64,000 nucleotides of DNA from Spodoptera frugiperda. Its lineage: Eukaryota > Arthropoda > Insecta > Lepidoptera > Noctuidae. Where the stretch lies: the NCBI RefSeq assembly GCF_023101765.2, contig NC_064224.1, positions 9,566,103 through 9,630,102 on the forward strand, written 5' to 3'. The notes below the pieces were generated by a model. The model was not told the origin of the DNA and searched no databases. It saw only the letters and a program-made list of their open reading frames with translations. How positions within the stretch are numbered: the stretch's first letter is position 1; each line of letters opens with the position of its first letter. Of the stretch, positions 43,704 to 54,155 are shown piece after piece. Position numbers and translations under genes: made by a program.

Positions 43704-44142
43704 AATTACTTATTTCTTTTTCTCCATATCTTGTAACAAATAAATTCAAACTCTCAAATATGTAACTTAGTTTTATTCTAACCACATAAGACACTACAAA
43801 TATCTCACACTGCCAAGCGATTTACCACCTTATTACACTCAGACTGAAGCCACAAGTAGCAACTGAATATGTATAAAATTTAACTGAATCTGAACCTACA
43901 TGAGCGAAGCAACTAGGACCACATTCCTTTAACACTTACTATTTTTTTTTAAGATTTATTACTCATTTAATCAATGTCTAAGTTAAAATAGTATTCATTC
44001 ATTTTATTCAACAACCTGTGAATATTCCACTGGACTATGGACCTTATCGAAAAAAGAGCAGTTTTCTTTAATCTCCATGCTTGGCAACTAGATTGGGGAT
44101 TATAGTTTTAAAAGGTTCTGCTGTGAGTCTCTTATCATATCA

Positions 44143-44210
44143 TCACATCAACAGCCTATAAGTAGCTAGGAGAAGGTTTGAGCATTAATCACCACGCTTG
44201 CTTAAATGGA
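44143..44210 (-). mobile_element. SINE-3 tail fragment
   Basis: CATCAACAGCCTATAAGTAG, GAAGGTTTGAGCATTAATCA, CCACGCTTGC; the CTGCTGACCAAAGG part is deleted. Confidence 0.7.
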
Positions 44211-44424
44211 TTTGTCATAATCTCCAGGCTTGTTGAAGATGGCAGTTCAAAAGGATCTGATTTATCAAAAAACGCTGCTGCCCAGTCTCTATTGTAGTGC
44301 CTTAGTCGGGTGTACTGCACCCACGGCAAGAGTAGGGGTGGTGACAAAATATTATGTCTGCCTTGACGTGTGTAGCGTTAAATAGTGCAGACTTAATTAA
44401 TAACTTACAGGTTAAGTATTGGAA

Positions 44425-44495
44425 TACTCAGCTTGGCACTACTTGGCACAACTTGGCTCAAGTTGACGCAACTTGGCTCGACTTGGCGGGTTGAA
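44425..44495. repeat. Short tandem repeat around ACTTGGC
   Basis: At least five copies of ACTTGGC(A/T) at 9-13 base spacing with intervening CAAGTTGACGCA. Degenerate minisatellite. Confidence 0.7.
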
Positions 44496-44642
44496 TTGGC
44501 GCGCAATTGAAGTTGGAATAGGCCAAGTAGAAAATGTGAAATGAATTAATGGAAGGGAAAAGTTGTTTGTTATTTCTTCAAGTGTTTGTGGGGTAAGCAT
44601 AGTTGTCTTTATTTAGGTGATATTTAATGATGTTGAAGTTTT

Positions 44643-44905
44643 TACTGCCTCTTTGGTCGAGTGGTCGCAAGTGCAACTGCCGGGCAAAAGGTCTTGGGTT
44701 CGAGCAAAAGTATTACTGTGTTTTTTTCGGTTTTTCGAAAATACATATGTCTGTAGTAGCACGGAGTCTGAAATTGGCATTTCATGCCGAAATATGCACT
44801 TCTTCCTAACATCATCAGCCTATAAGTGACTACTGCTGACCAAAGGTAACGAAAAAATCACATTGGTCATTCGTAGGCTTCAATTGGTAGGCCCGCAACC
44901 TCCAC
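44643..44905. mobile_element. SINE-1 joined to SINE-3
   Basis: 44643-44806 is a plus-strand SINE-1 with a good A box (TTTGGTCGAGTGGTCGC), a shortened B box and a 3' truncation. At 44808-44905 a minus-strand SINE-3 follows (CATCATCAGCCTATAAGTGA, CTACTGCTGACCAAAGG, then AAAATCACATTGGTC after an internal deletion). Confidence 0.8.
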
Positions 44906-45211
44906 GACAATAATTATTATTTTATTCGAAAAACCGACAATACTATTCGTTTAGAAATATGTATATAGATAGACAAAACCATATACTAAATAAACATAGC
45001 AATAGCATACACATAACAAATACTAACATAAACCATATATTTATTGCAGTGTCAACGAAAAATCTGCCAGCCAAGTAGTACCTTGGAATATGAAATAAAA
45101 TATAGGAGATATCATCTAACGCTATATATTTGCCCCCCGGCGGCGTTTCCCCGCCTTTTGGGCGAACGTTTGTAAATACAAATATAAACCTTTATCTGTC
45201 TGTCTATACAC

Positions 45212-45560
45212 GGGTAACATATCAAGTTATACGAAACCAGTATAAACTGACCGTCGAATGTACCTCTCATTGTATGAACAATGAGAGGTCAGGATACAAT
45301 GGTATTATTAGCTTCATCTATGTACACACGGTTTCATATGAAGCTAAGCAATGCCAGTATAAACTTACCTTCGAATGTGAGGAAAGATTATATGAAGCGA
45401 AGTCATGATAAACTGGATTTATCTAGCTTTCTTTATGTACACAGGGTTTCACATGAAGCTATGCAGAACTAGTATAAACTGACCGTCGAATCTACGGAGA
45501 GATCATACAAAGCGAGGTCATCATAAACTGGTTACGTATAGCCTTGTGTATGTGAATAAA
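45212..45560 (+). repeat. Tandem array N, about 115-bp unit x3
   Basis: Anchor CCAGTATAAACTGACCGTCG occurs with variants at 45238, 45354 and 45469 (steps 116 and 115). Units end in ATAAACTGG or ACAATGG. The first unit has a foldback, CCTCTCATTG at 45263 and CAATGAGAGG at 45279. Non-coding. Confidence 0.85.
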
Positions 45561-45663
45561 AATTATGCTGACTGACTTGTAGTAGTGATATTTTATTTAT
45601 TTTTCTGTGTTGTAGTATATATAATTTAAGATGTTTTGATGATTGTAGGTTAGTGATTCTTTC

Positions 45664-45758
45664 TTGTCGTGGTGATCCGAAGGTTAAAGAGGTCTGCTTC
45701 TCATGCATGAGGGTGCGGAATTGAAGCCTACCAATGATCAATGTGATTTTTTCGAGTT
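45664..45758 (+). mobile_element. SINE-3 head fragment
   Basis: TTGTCGTGGTGATCCGAAGG, TTCTCATGCATGAGGGTGC, ACCAATGATCAATGTGA. Confidence 0.7.
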
Positions 45759-46537
45759 AAACTAACTAAAACGAGAAACTCACTAAAACTAAAATGTGCG
45801 AGAAACTAAATAAAACGCCGTGACGTTGCATATATGTATATATTCTTTGTTTACAGATATTGTTTACCTATAACATAAATAAGTCAATAAATAATTAATA
45901 TACCTCTCCCTGTCTCCCATGGGGGTAGGTAGAGACAATGAAATGCCAATTGCTACGAATCCTACATACCTACCTCTTTCGTTTCATCAACAGTCATCAG
46001 TCTTTTCATGCATGCTTGTCGGATAAAGGTTTTTTTGAAATTTTCAATAATTAACATAAAGAAGTACCTAATGTATTCATTCCAGATTGCCTTTAAAGTC
46101 CCGGGTCGGTCGGAAAGTATTTTTAATTGCTCAGGAAAGCATAGAATCTTGAACTGTATATTTCATAACGGATCACACAAAAACGTATAAATCAAAAAAA
46201 GAAATATTTAAAAACTTTAAATCCCCCAGTGGCGCTAACAAAGCAGCAACTATAACTAACTGAGCAAGCAGAGCATCTTTCCGATCGTACCAAGTTCTAA
46301 AGTCGAGCATCTTTCGTATCGTACCGGGCATTTTTTTTTTATTTTAATTTGAAAGTTGGTGTAGAAAGTTTTAACAATGAACAACCGCGGGGTAGGCAGA
46401 GAACTCGTACAATTACTACTAATAACGCCGGCTTCACCCCTGACCTGGGTTGGCCCAGTTAACTTAATATTATTTTATCCGATCTACGTGATTATTTTTG
46501 AAGTTATTGCTTGGAAAAGTTAAATTATTACATTTTT
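45759..46537. other. No recognised feature
   Basis: About 780 bp; a short direct repeat of GAGCATCTTTC near 46267 and 46315; otherwise nothing. Confidence 0.5.
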
Positions 46538-46664
46538 GACTGTCATGGAGGTCCAGAGGTTTTAGACGCTCACTTCTCATGCCTCATGCATGCTCTGCGT
46601 GCGTTTGAAACCTGCCAACGGCAAGTACCAATGTGACTTTTTCCCAGTTATATGTACTTTCTAC
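46538..46664 (+). mobile_element. SINE-3 head fragment
   Basis: GACTGTCATGGAGGTCCAGA, CAACGGCAAGTACCAATGTG, CCCAGTTATATGTACTTTC. Followed after four bases by a SINE-2. Confidence 0.7.
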
Positions 46665-46668
46665 AATT

Positions 46669-46859
46669 TGACTGCACGGTTAGTACGGTGGCTGGGCAAC
46701 CAACTGCTGTATATTATGTAGCGGGTTCACTTCCTGCACGAAACATCTCCTGCGTGTGTGTGTTCTTGTGTGATCCACAAATTGTTGTTTGTATGTAAAC
46801 GCATCCACAACGGAGAAAATCCTAATGTGGGGCAAAGTTAATTTATTTAAAAAAAAACT
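46669..46859 (+). mobile_element. SINE-2, damaged B box
   Basis: GACTGCACGGTTAGTACGGT, GTAGCGGGTTCACTTCC, TGTGTGATCCACAAATTGTT, CGGAGAAAATCCTAATGTGG, ending in an A run at 46850-46857. Confidence 0.82.
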
Positions 46860-47319
46860 TTTGGCCTACATCCTAAATCTTCTCGTGAAACCTAGGACCA
46901 ACTTCATTGCATTTAGAGTTACAAAACACTAGGCCAAAGAGTTTATTTTACTAGTTTTTACTATAAAAAAAATGCATTTAAATACTACGTTAACATACCG
47001 TAGTTACTCGTGAAAGTGGCTCCATTACCCGATTATTGATACTTTGACTTCGCAAATTGAGTTACTTTCAGTATTAAAAATGTTGATAATTGTATTAAAC
47101 TCTGCCAGGAAAGTTATATTCGTTATTCATATTAAAAAATGAAGAGGTAAAGGAGAAAATATGAGAGGAGAAAAAAAATAAGTACTGGCTATTACATAAC
47201 GGTTGTTATTGTGAGAAATAAAGAAAGAGAAAAAGAGAAACATTTATTTTACACACAAATCCATGTAGATATAACACTTTTTTTTTAAATGGGAACTGCC
47301 TTTAATTTTCTTTACCGCC
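46860..47319. other. No recognised feature
   Basis: AT-rich; purine-rich stretch near 47140-47245 (AGAGGAGAAAAAAAATAAG). Confidence 0.5.
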
Positions 47320-47500
47320 TCCATATGTATTTTTAAGTCAGTTAATACCCCTAAAACCTTTTCATAAGTCTGAAAAATACTATGCTGAAAACCGCATCAA
47401 AATCGGTTCTGCAAATCGCGAGATAATCGGGCACAAACATACATAAAATATAGAGGTCAAACTGATAACCTCCTTTTTTTGAAGTTGGTTAAAAATCATG
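47320..47500 (+). mobile_element. LINE 3' end, subfamily L
   Basis: CGCCTCCATATGTATTTTTA, AAAATACTATGCTGAAAACC, GCATCAAAATCGGTTC and the ending TTTTTTTGAAGTTGGTTAA. The close relative is 55160-55345. Resembles RTE-type ends in the AAATCGG motif. Confidence 0.65.
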
Positions 47501-47816
47501 ATCACAATCAATTAGTACCTACTGTTTCACTAATCAGTTTATGTGTTAATTAAAAATCTATTTATCCTGTATTCTGTAACTAATTAGTACATATGATGAT
47601 AACATAATTATTTATTTTATTTATACGTATATGTGTATTTTTAGCCGTGATAACTTAATATGATTAAATAATAGTTTATTATGTAAAAAATATAGAACCG
47701 CACAGTTTGTTTAGTTCGTATACGTTGCTCATTAATAAGAGTCCCGTGGTGACTTGAAACTAGTAGTTTTATTCACGTGTGGACGTATTTATTTCAGTTA
47801 AAGTTAAATTCTAATG

Positions 47817-48021
47817 GCTTCACAATTAGTGCGGTAACTGGGCAACTGGCTGCCGTGCAACGTGTAACGGGTTCGATTCCCGCACGGAGCAACTCTTTGT
47901 GTGATCCACAAATTGTTGTTTCGGGTCTGGGTGTCATGTGTATGTGAACTTGTATGTTGGTAAATGCATCCACGACACAGGAGAAAATCCTAGCGTGGGA
48001 CAAGGTTTAAAAAAAAAAGAA
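47817..48021 (+). mobile_element. SINE-2, full length
   Basis: Head ACAATTAGTGCGGTAACTGG, B box ACGGGTTCGATTCCCGC at about 47867-47883, then TTGTTTCGGGTCTGGGTGTC, GTGAACTTGTATGTTGG, CGACACAGGAGAAAATCC and an A10 tail. The 69-codon minus frame is a reading of it. Confidence 0.9.
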
Positions 48022-48105
48022 AAAATATGACAGAAAGTTTACACAAAAATATCAATTAAAACCAACACAAAAACTCAGAGACAGGAAAACTTCCACATTT
48101 ATAAG

Positions 48106-48437
48106 ACAAGTGGGCTAGAATAAAGCAATGGAAGGTTCCTAAGAGTTTCTTCTGGACCCTCGAAACTTTGCGCCCCTCTCAACCACACTTCAGCGCAGGA
48201 TTCATCCCATATTCATGGCAAAAGTTTTATTTTAAAAGCACAGATGGGCCTTACGTAAGAATGCCGAAACCGATCCTACTTTATTACAATTTCCCTCCTC
48301 AATATATCATTGGGATACCTTATAAAAATAATTTACTGAACTACCGAGGAAAGCAATCAAAAATATTCGCGAAAAATCCGCAAACTTCGGTGAGGTGTAG
48401 ACCAGGGATGGTGAACCATTGGCGGGCTTGCCATTGA
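48106..48437 (+). other. Open frame of about 110 codons, unassigned
   Basis: Open between stops without a good ATG; contains SFFWTLETLRPSQPHFSAGF and RMPKPILLYYNFPPQY. The last 12 codons lie inside the hAT-like element that begins at 48403. I recognise no family. May be a decayed exon or chance. Confidence 0.2.
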
Positions 48438-48884
48438 TGACACGCAACACAAAATTTTGGGCACGTCATTGATTACAAAATTTGTGATATGCCAGTCGTT
48501 ATTCTCAGATATGAATAACATTAAATATTCAGGTACACAAATGACTCCAGTTCAGCATGAATTTTGATTAACGAACTAACATTTTTTTTATGCATTGCCC
48601 CACACTAGGATTTTCTCCTGTGTCGTGGATGCGTTTACAAACATATAAGTTCACATGCAAATGACACCCAGACCCGAAACAACAATTTGTGGATTACACA
48701 AAGAGTTGCTCCGTGCGGGAATCGAACCCGCTACACGTTGCACGGCAGCCAGTTGCCCAGCCACCGCGCCAACTGTGCAATCTATTTTAAAGGCACATAT
48801 TATCTTTTAAAGGCACACGTAGCACCGTAAAAAACATTTCCTTAAAAAAATTGCACGATGTTTCTTAAAGGTTCACTATCTCTG
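48403..48884. mobile_element. Non-autonomous hAT-like element with 8-bp target duplication
   Basis: Terminal repeats CAGGGATGGTGAACC (48403-48417) and GGTTCACTATCTCTG (48870-48884) are inverted copies at 13 of 15 positions. GTGTAGAC lies directly outside both ends (48395-48402 and 48885-48892). An 8-bp duplication plus CAGGG-type ends are hallmarks of hAT transposition. Without the SINE-2 inside (48580-48782) the element is about 280 bp and has no transposase. Confidence 0.88.
48580..48782 (-). mobile_element. SINE-2, full length, nested in the hAT-like element
   Basis: Plus-strand T-run at 48582-48589, GCCCCACACTAGGATTTTC, GACACCCAGACCCGAAAC, B box complement GGGAATCGAACCCGC at 48718-48732, head complement GCCAACTGTGCAATC. 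It inserted after the hAT-like element and so is the younger of the two. Confidence 0.9.
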
Positions 48885-48892
48885 GTGTAGAC

Positions 48893-49371
48893 AGTCATTG
48901 GGCATTTCGACTGACACTCCTGAGGTGGCCGATCTTACACGAAGTCCCCCGAACTTTGCCGAAGTAACGACGAACTTTGATCGTTTTATTCCGTTGTCTA
49001 AGTTTTGAGTGTGTGTGTAAAGTTTTTTCATTAGAATACAATATTTCGTTCGCTATTTTTTTACTTTTTTTGTTCCCCAACTGTTGGTTGTAAAAAGAGA
49101 TTTGTGAATTTGAGTGTTGAAAATTGGTTTAAGCCGCGGTTTGTGGCAGTTAGTTCAAGTTTTATGCGTGGGGATGATTGATTTACATTCGCACTCTCGT
49201 TTCATAGAAGTTTCATCCTTATAGACACGTAATAAATATATTGTTGGAAGAAAATTTGAGTGTTTTAAGAACTAAAACGCTACACAGACTTGACAGAGAC
49301 AAGGCAGCAGCGCTCTCTGATAAACCTGAACTTTTTGATTAGCAATCTCAAACCTACATGCAAAGCGAAGA
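48893..49371. other. No recognised feature
   Basis: About 480 bp; nothing matched. Confidence 0.5.
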
Positions 49372-49679
49372 TTTTTTTTAATGATTTATATCGGTAAACG
49401 ATTTGACGGATAACCTGATGGTAAGCAATCGCCGCCGCCCATAAACACCCGAAAGACGGTACAAGTGTGTTGCCGGCCTTTTGGCGGTTAGGAATTTAAG
49501 GGTTGTTGAGAAATCGGGCATTGGGAAGATTCGGAGGTACTACCCTTCCGTAATCTTTCCAATCTCGGGTAACCTTACTCACACAACGAAACACAACGCA
49601 AGCGTTGTTTCACGTCAGTTTTCCATGAAGCCGTAGTATCAAGTCGGCCCATTCGAAGGATGACTCTCGCATACTTAAC
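49372..49679 (+). repeat. Repeat B with small internal inversion-like segment
   Basis: B from the T-run at 49372 to GACTCTCGCATACTTAA. In the middle GGAAGATTCGGAGGTACTAC is followed by CCGTAATCTTTCCAATCTCG, the partial complement of the preceding block, before the usual end. Confidence 0.82.
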
Positions 49680-50088
49680 GATGGCTAAGCAGACCCATAA
49701 TCCAGCTGTGTGCTTATCCCTTTTTTAAACAACATAAAAAATAGTACGATCGTAAATATAACAATAAAAAATTGTCAAATAATTCCCAGAAGCCACAGCA
49801 CACAACAATACAGTGAAGCAATGCCGGCAGATATCCTTATTACGTACTCTTTGTGATATGTCGATGACCCACTTCGAAACGCCCGTCGCCGCTCAATACA
49901 AAATGGATAATTGCACGGAATTGTTGATCTACTGGTATTTCTTTACTAGATACTCGTAGCTATAGTCGGCTTTGCCTGTGTAAAAGGGATTAAAATGTGT
50001 TGGAATTGATATTATGTAATTATAATGTATTTTTATGTAATATGAACGTACCTATGCCATGTCAATTTGTTAAGTAGAAACACAAATG

Positions 50089-50212
50089 GTAAATTAACTA
50101 AAAATCACGGTTTATTCACCTAAATTAATGGCTCTAATAGTTTCGAGTCACAGAGGGACTTAATTTACGTAAGCAAACCGTGATTTTTAGTAAATTTAGT
50201 ATGTCTCACGAT
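50089..50212. mobile_element. MITE family M, compact copy
   Basis: TAAATTAACTAAAAATCACG at 50090 and its complement CGTGATTTTTAGTAAATTTA at 50179-50198 bound a short core with TAGTTTCGAGTCACAGAGG. Ends AGTATGTCTCACGA. Confidence 0.85.
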
Positions 50213-50220
50213 AGTTATTT

Positions 50221-50391
50221 CCTTTAATAACTCCTTATATAACTCGGGCAAGGAGTCTCGGGTTGGATTACTGAGTCGGGCGTTTCGGTTTTTCGAAAAT
50301 TTCTTGGTAATAGCACGGAGTCTGGAATTGTGCCCAGTATGTGGACACAAACCCGAGACCCCTTGCCCATATATAAGGAGTTATTGAAGAA
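50221..50391. mobile_element. Foldback built from SINE-1 sequence
   Basis: 50221-50264 and 50349-50391 are inverted copies (about 90% identical) that include both non-SINE flank (TTTAATAACTCCTTATAT) and SINE-1 head (GGGCAAGGAGTCTCGGGTT). The 84-base spacer is SINE-1 body (TCGAAAATTTCTTGG, TCTGGAATTGTGCCCAGTAT). Confidence 0.85.
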
Positions 50392-50452
50392 AAATTAAGA
50401 AGTTGTATCACCAGATATTTTTATAATACCTATTATGAGACTATACAAGTAT

Positions 50453-50565
50453 ACATACTAAATTACCTAAAAAAATACGGTTTTTTCACGTAAATTAATG
50501 GAGAAAACCTCTACTAGTTTCGAGTCACAGAGGAACTCTACATTATGAGTAGCGTCCCGCATCCT
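50453..50565. mobile_element. MITE family M, left half
   Basis: CATACTAAATTACCTAAAAA, GTAAATTAATGGAGAAAACC, TAGTTTCGAGTCACAGAGG, then ATGAGTAGCGTCCCGC without the right arm. Confidence 0.75.
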
Positions 50566-50900
50566 AGTTTTAGTTAACCTGGTATTTTGTTCTTATTTGC
50601 AGATATGTAATGTCTATATTTACGAGTATGTCAGGGTGATGAAATTATATTGAAATTATTTCTGTTTGGCACCTGGCAGCGTTCGTCTCTGTTACATCTA
50701 AATGTTTTGATTGCCAGAATATGTCTGAAGATGAATGATACGCATTCCGATACAAGACACTCTATTTGTCTACTGTGTATTACGTATATGTTGTGATATT
50801 TATTGTATGTTTTTGTGTTAAGTTCGGATATAATAATTATCGGACGTATTTGGTTCCACTCCTAAACTTTGATTCGTTGTCTAAGTATTTCTTGCATAAC

Positions 50901-51000
50901 AAAATAAAAAATACGTGTCTAATATTTTTGTATTACCTAACTGACGGACTGAATAGATTTTTAATTTTCATACCCCGTCATCATTCCTATTTTAATTTCC
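50901..51000. repeat. Conserved block K
   Basis: AAAAAATACGTGTCTAATAT, TTACCTAACTGACGGACTG, CATACCCCGTCATCATTCC. Confidence 0.7.
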
Positions 51001-51557
51001 CATATAAGGCCAATTCTTTTACCAACATAAAACTAGTTATTATAAAAAAATCTACGAAAAAAAAAACAATAATTCAACAAATTAATCACCAAATTCCCAC
51101 CTCACATCTCATAATCGACATCCATAGCTCATCAAAAACAAACCTTAACACTTTTAAAATAAGGTTAGTGTCACATTGACAAGTGAAATGAAGGCAAAAT
51201 GTTCCTGGGGGACTACTCGCGATCCCCGGAAATTCAGACGATACCTTATATGTATAATACCCGAGGGATGTAACGCTATTTTATTAATAAAATCGAGATC
51301 GAAGTTTTCAAGGTAGCGAAGGGAAAGAGCTCTTACTTAGGAATGCTCACAAATGTACGAGTCGTATGATATGATAACTACCTGGCTTTTGGTTTTATGT
51401 TTTTTTGTGTTTAAATCTAGGTATAAGGCCGCTAAGCTAAGTTAATTTGTGTTTTCATCAATCTATGAGTGATACATAACAGTAGAAGTAAGGGGATAGT
51501 TTAGGTGTTATGTTAAGGGCTAAGTAATTTTTAGTCCAAGTGACTGGTTTCGCGGGT
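51001..51557. other. No recognised feature
   Basis: The 137-codon frame 50766-51179 spans block K and this part; hydrophobic start, then low-complexity K/N/T-rich sequence; no family recognised and taken as chance. Confidence 0.45.
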
Positions 51558-51701
51558 GGTTGGTGGAAACACTCTTACTGTCTAAAAACCACCCCGTTCC
51601 TACTCAGAGACATTTAATCGAATACTTATACTGTTCCTTCCGTAAAACAATTACGAAGTCCGCAGCTGGGCTAAGGGTATACCATTAAATGACTCTGAGT
51701 A
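51558..51701. mobile_element. Repeat D fragment joined to element Q
   Basis: 51558-51606 is a D fragment (CTCTTACTGTCTAAAAACC, ACCCCGTTCCTACTC). At 51602-51701 element Q follows, with inverted ends CTCAGAGACATTTAAT (51603) and ATTAAATGACTCTGAG (51684), 14-15 of 16 positions matching. The D piece stops exactly at the Q end. Confidence 0.75.
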
Positions 51702-51854
51702 CGGCGGTTAAGTAACTAATTGTAAGAATGATGGTTGCAAGAGCTGATTTTATGGAACATAGCACTAACTAATCCCTGATATTGATTATAAAAATCGAAC
51801 TGGATTTCAAACCTAAATTTTATTCTTGGGTTTAATATCGTATTCGAAAGAATG

Positions 51855-52049
51855 TTACTGCGGTTGTTGCAATGGCTGGGCAACTGCCTGCCGCGCAACG
51901 ACTAGCAGTTTCGATTTCCACACGGAGCAACTCTTTGTATGATCCACAAACTGTTGCTTCGGGTCTGGATGTCATATCAGAAATTGTATGTTTGTAAACG
52001 CACCTACGACATAAGAGAAAATCTTAGTGTGGGGTAACGTTAAAAAAAT
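51855..52049 (+). mobile_element. SINE-2, full length, diverged
   Basis: ACTGCGGTTGTTGCAATGG, CTGGGCAACTGCCTGCCGCG, damaged B box CAGTTTCGATTTCC, CGACATAAGAGAAAATC, A7 tail at 52042-52048. Confidence 0.82.
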
Positions 52050-52468
52050 ATGTATAATACTACTATTATATACTAGTTTATAAGACTATCACCACAATAA
52101 CTCAAGAGTTCACATTAAAAGGGAATTACAGACCAACAGAAATAAGCAACAACTCCGAAACCTAAATGACTCGTAATATTCCATAATAAAGTTGACTTCG
52201 AGTTGTTTCTCAAGATAATAGCAATTATAGTTATAATGCGAACGACGCCGGTATTGTAAGTAGTTCATTAATACCACGTAATCCGGGCAGTAGCGAAGTT
52301 AAATTAATGTTGTTAATCTTCGGGTAGGAATGACCTGCTTACTGTCTACATAGCCATTTTGTTGGTACGATAGTATCTTATTTTTATTTCAATTTTATAT
52401 TATTTTTATGGTATAAGCCAAGTAATTCAAATCGGCAGTTATACAAAATGAGTTTAAAGTTATTAGTT

Positions 52469-52650
52469 ACTAGCTACTCCCGCGAGATTTTCGATGTTTT
52501 ATAGCCTATCAGTCAGCCTTTTAGTCTTTCTTGATAAATGCACTATCCATCACAAAAAGTATTATTAAAATCGGACCCTTACTTTCGAAGATAAACGCGT
52601 GAAACATACTAACTCCTCAACTTTAAGATTTAAAGTAAAGGGTTCGCAAA
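52469..52650 (+). mobile_element. LINE 3' end, RTE-type
   Basis: TTACTAGCTACTCCCGCGAG, TTTCTTGATAAATGCACTAT and ATTAAAATCGGACCC parallel 3711-3952. Confidence 0.6.
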
Positions 52651-53293
52651 CTATGATTGTGTGAAATGGTCTCGGGATCGATAATCGAAAAATGAGATGA
52701 GTATTATTGAGTAGTTTCCTATTTTAAGAAATAATAGTACATAGACTGGAATTATGCTCGGTCTAATGGCGAAAACCTATCCTTTATTTAAAGCTAATGG
52801 TTATCCTATGAACGCACTAATCTCTGTGAAAATATCTGTATATTTCCCTAGAAAAATACTAGTATAGAGGTAAGACCTTTAGTTTAAATTTCGTACTGCA
52901 CTTATATTTAATAATGTATACTTGTGACCTTTTTTATTATTTTATCATTCATAACCACCAACAACCACAAGCGATTATTTATCTACCAAACAAAGTATAC
53001 CGATCTACATAACCCATATGGGGTTTAAAAAACTTGGCTAAACAGCCCCTAAAGTGCGATTAACGCGGATGACCTATTTAGGGGCTGGGCTCAACCCTGT
53101 AACAAATCGCAGGGTCACTACCAAGCTTAGGGAATTACTCGGGATCAATGGACGTCGTGTATCAATCGCTTAATTTCTATGGTTTCGCTTACACAGCTTG
53201 ATTTTTTTTTTGGCGATCTCATTGGTTGGTTTTTGTGGTAGTTAGATGTGGTGACTGTTCTTTTCATCTTAATGTTTTTAATGGCGAATTAAT
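52651..53293. other. No recognised feature
   Basis: About 640 bp; no repeat match in this window and no useful frame. Confidence 0.5.
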
Positions 53294-53467
53294 GTTTTTT
53301 TTTTTATCAAACACCTAAACGATCAGACGTATCACCTGATGGCAAGCAATGGACACTTGAAACACCAGAGGCGTTACAAGTGCGTTGCCGGCCTTTTGGG
53401 GTTAAGAATTTAAGGGTTATTGGGGAATCGGAGATTGTGAAGATTGGAAAGGGGAGTAATTGAGACT
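53294..53467 (+). repeat. Repeat B, 5' half
   Basis: T-run at 53295-53305, GTATCACCTGATGGCAAGCA, GGTTAAGAATTTAAGGGTTA; lost after GGGGAGTAATTGAG. Missing the CCGCCGCCC block. Confidence 0.82.
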
Positions 53468-53520
53468 CCTACCTATGGCTGAAAATGTCAAAATCGAATA
53501 GAAATAGCTTCAATACATAC

Positions 53521-53686
53521 AGTATAAAACAAAGTCGCTTTGACGGTCCCTTTGTATGCCAAAACTACGCAACGGATTTTGATGCGGTTTTTTTTATAGA
53601 TAAAGTGATTCAAGAGGAAAGTTTATATGTATAATACTTTAAAATATATCACCATTGCACCAGTGTGAAGCTGGAGCGAGTCGCTA
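53521..53686 (-). mobile_element. LINE 3' end, subfamily H, inverted
   Basis: AAACAAAGTCGCTTTGACGG, CTACGCAACGGATTTTGATG, ATATATCACCATTGCACC, GAGTCGCTAATT: the complement of 31257-31459. Confidence 0.75.
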
Positions 53687-53797
53687 ATTTTTTAATAATT
53701 TCAAAATATACATATATTTCTAAACAGCATATTGAGTACTTCATTATAAAAACTCTTTCTATCACAACACAGATATAACTTACACATCATTATCGTA

Positions 53798-54155
53798 TTT
53801 CAACATACTTTTTTTAAAAACCCAATAAATAACAAATACTCTAAAACACAACAATAGACATCTGCTTAGCCCTATTTTAGCTTCCATATGCAACATTTAC
53901 CAGTCACAAACCGTCACAAATAGTCGTAAAATGTCAAAACAAACTAGGTCGATGTATACTGAACCCTTAGTATGAGTTTCAACATTTTCGTTAAAACCAA
54001 TAACATAACATGAGTACTCTAAAACACAACGATCGACACTCTGCTTAGTCCTATTTTAGCTTCCATATGCAACATTTAGCAGTCACAAACCGTCCGAAGG
54101 GATAGGCAGTAAAATGTCACAAATAGGTCGACGTAATGCCACTGTGTACACCCAC
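53798..54155. repeat. Local tandem duplication, 179-bp offset
   Basis: 53798-53976 and 53977-54155 align in direct orientation (TTTCAACAT at both starts, TTCCATATGCAACATTTA at 53882 and 54061, CAGTCACAAACCGTC in both). The second copy differs where a SINE-1 piece (CCGAAGGGATAGGCAG) replaces CACAAATAGTCG. Confidence 0.8.

Noticed and set aside
45212..45560. CRISPR array
   Set aside because: Units are contiguous, 115 bp, without unique spacers, and the DNA is clearly animal.
50766..51179. 137-codon plus-strand frame
   Set aside because: Spans repeat block K, has low-complexity K/N/T-rich C-terminal half and no motif.
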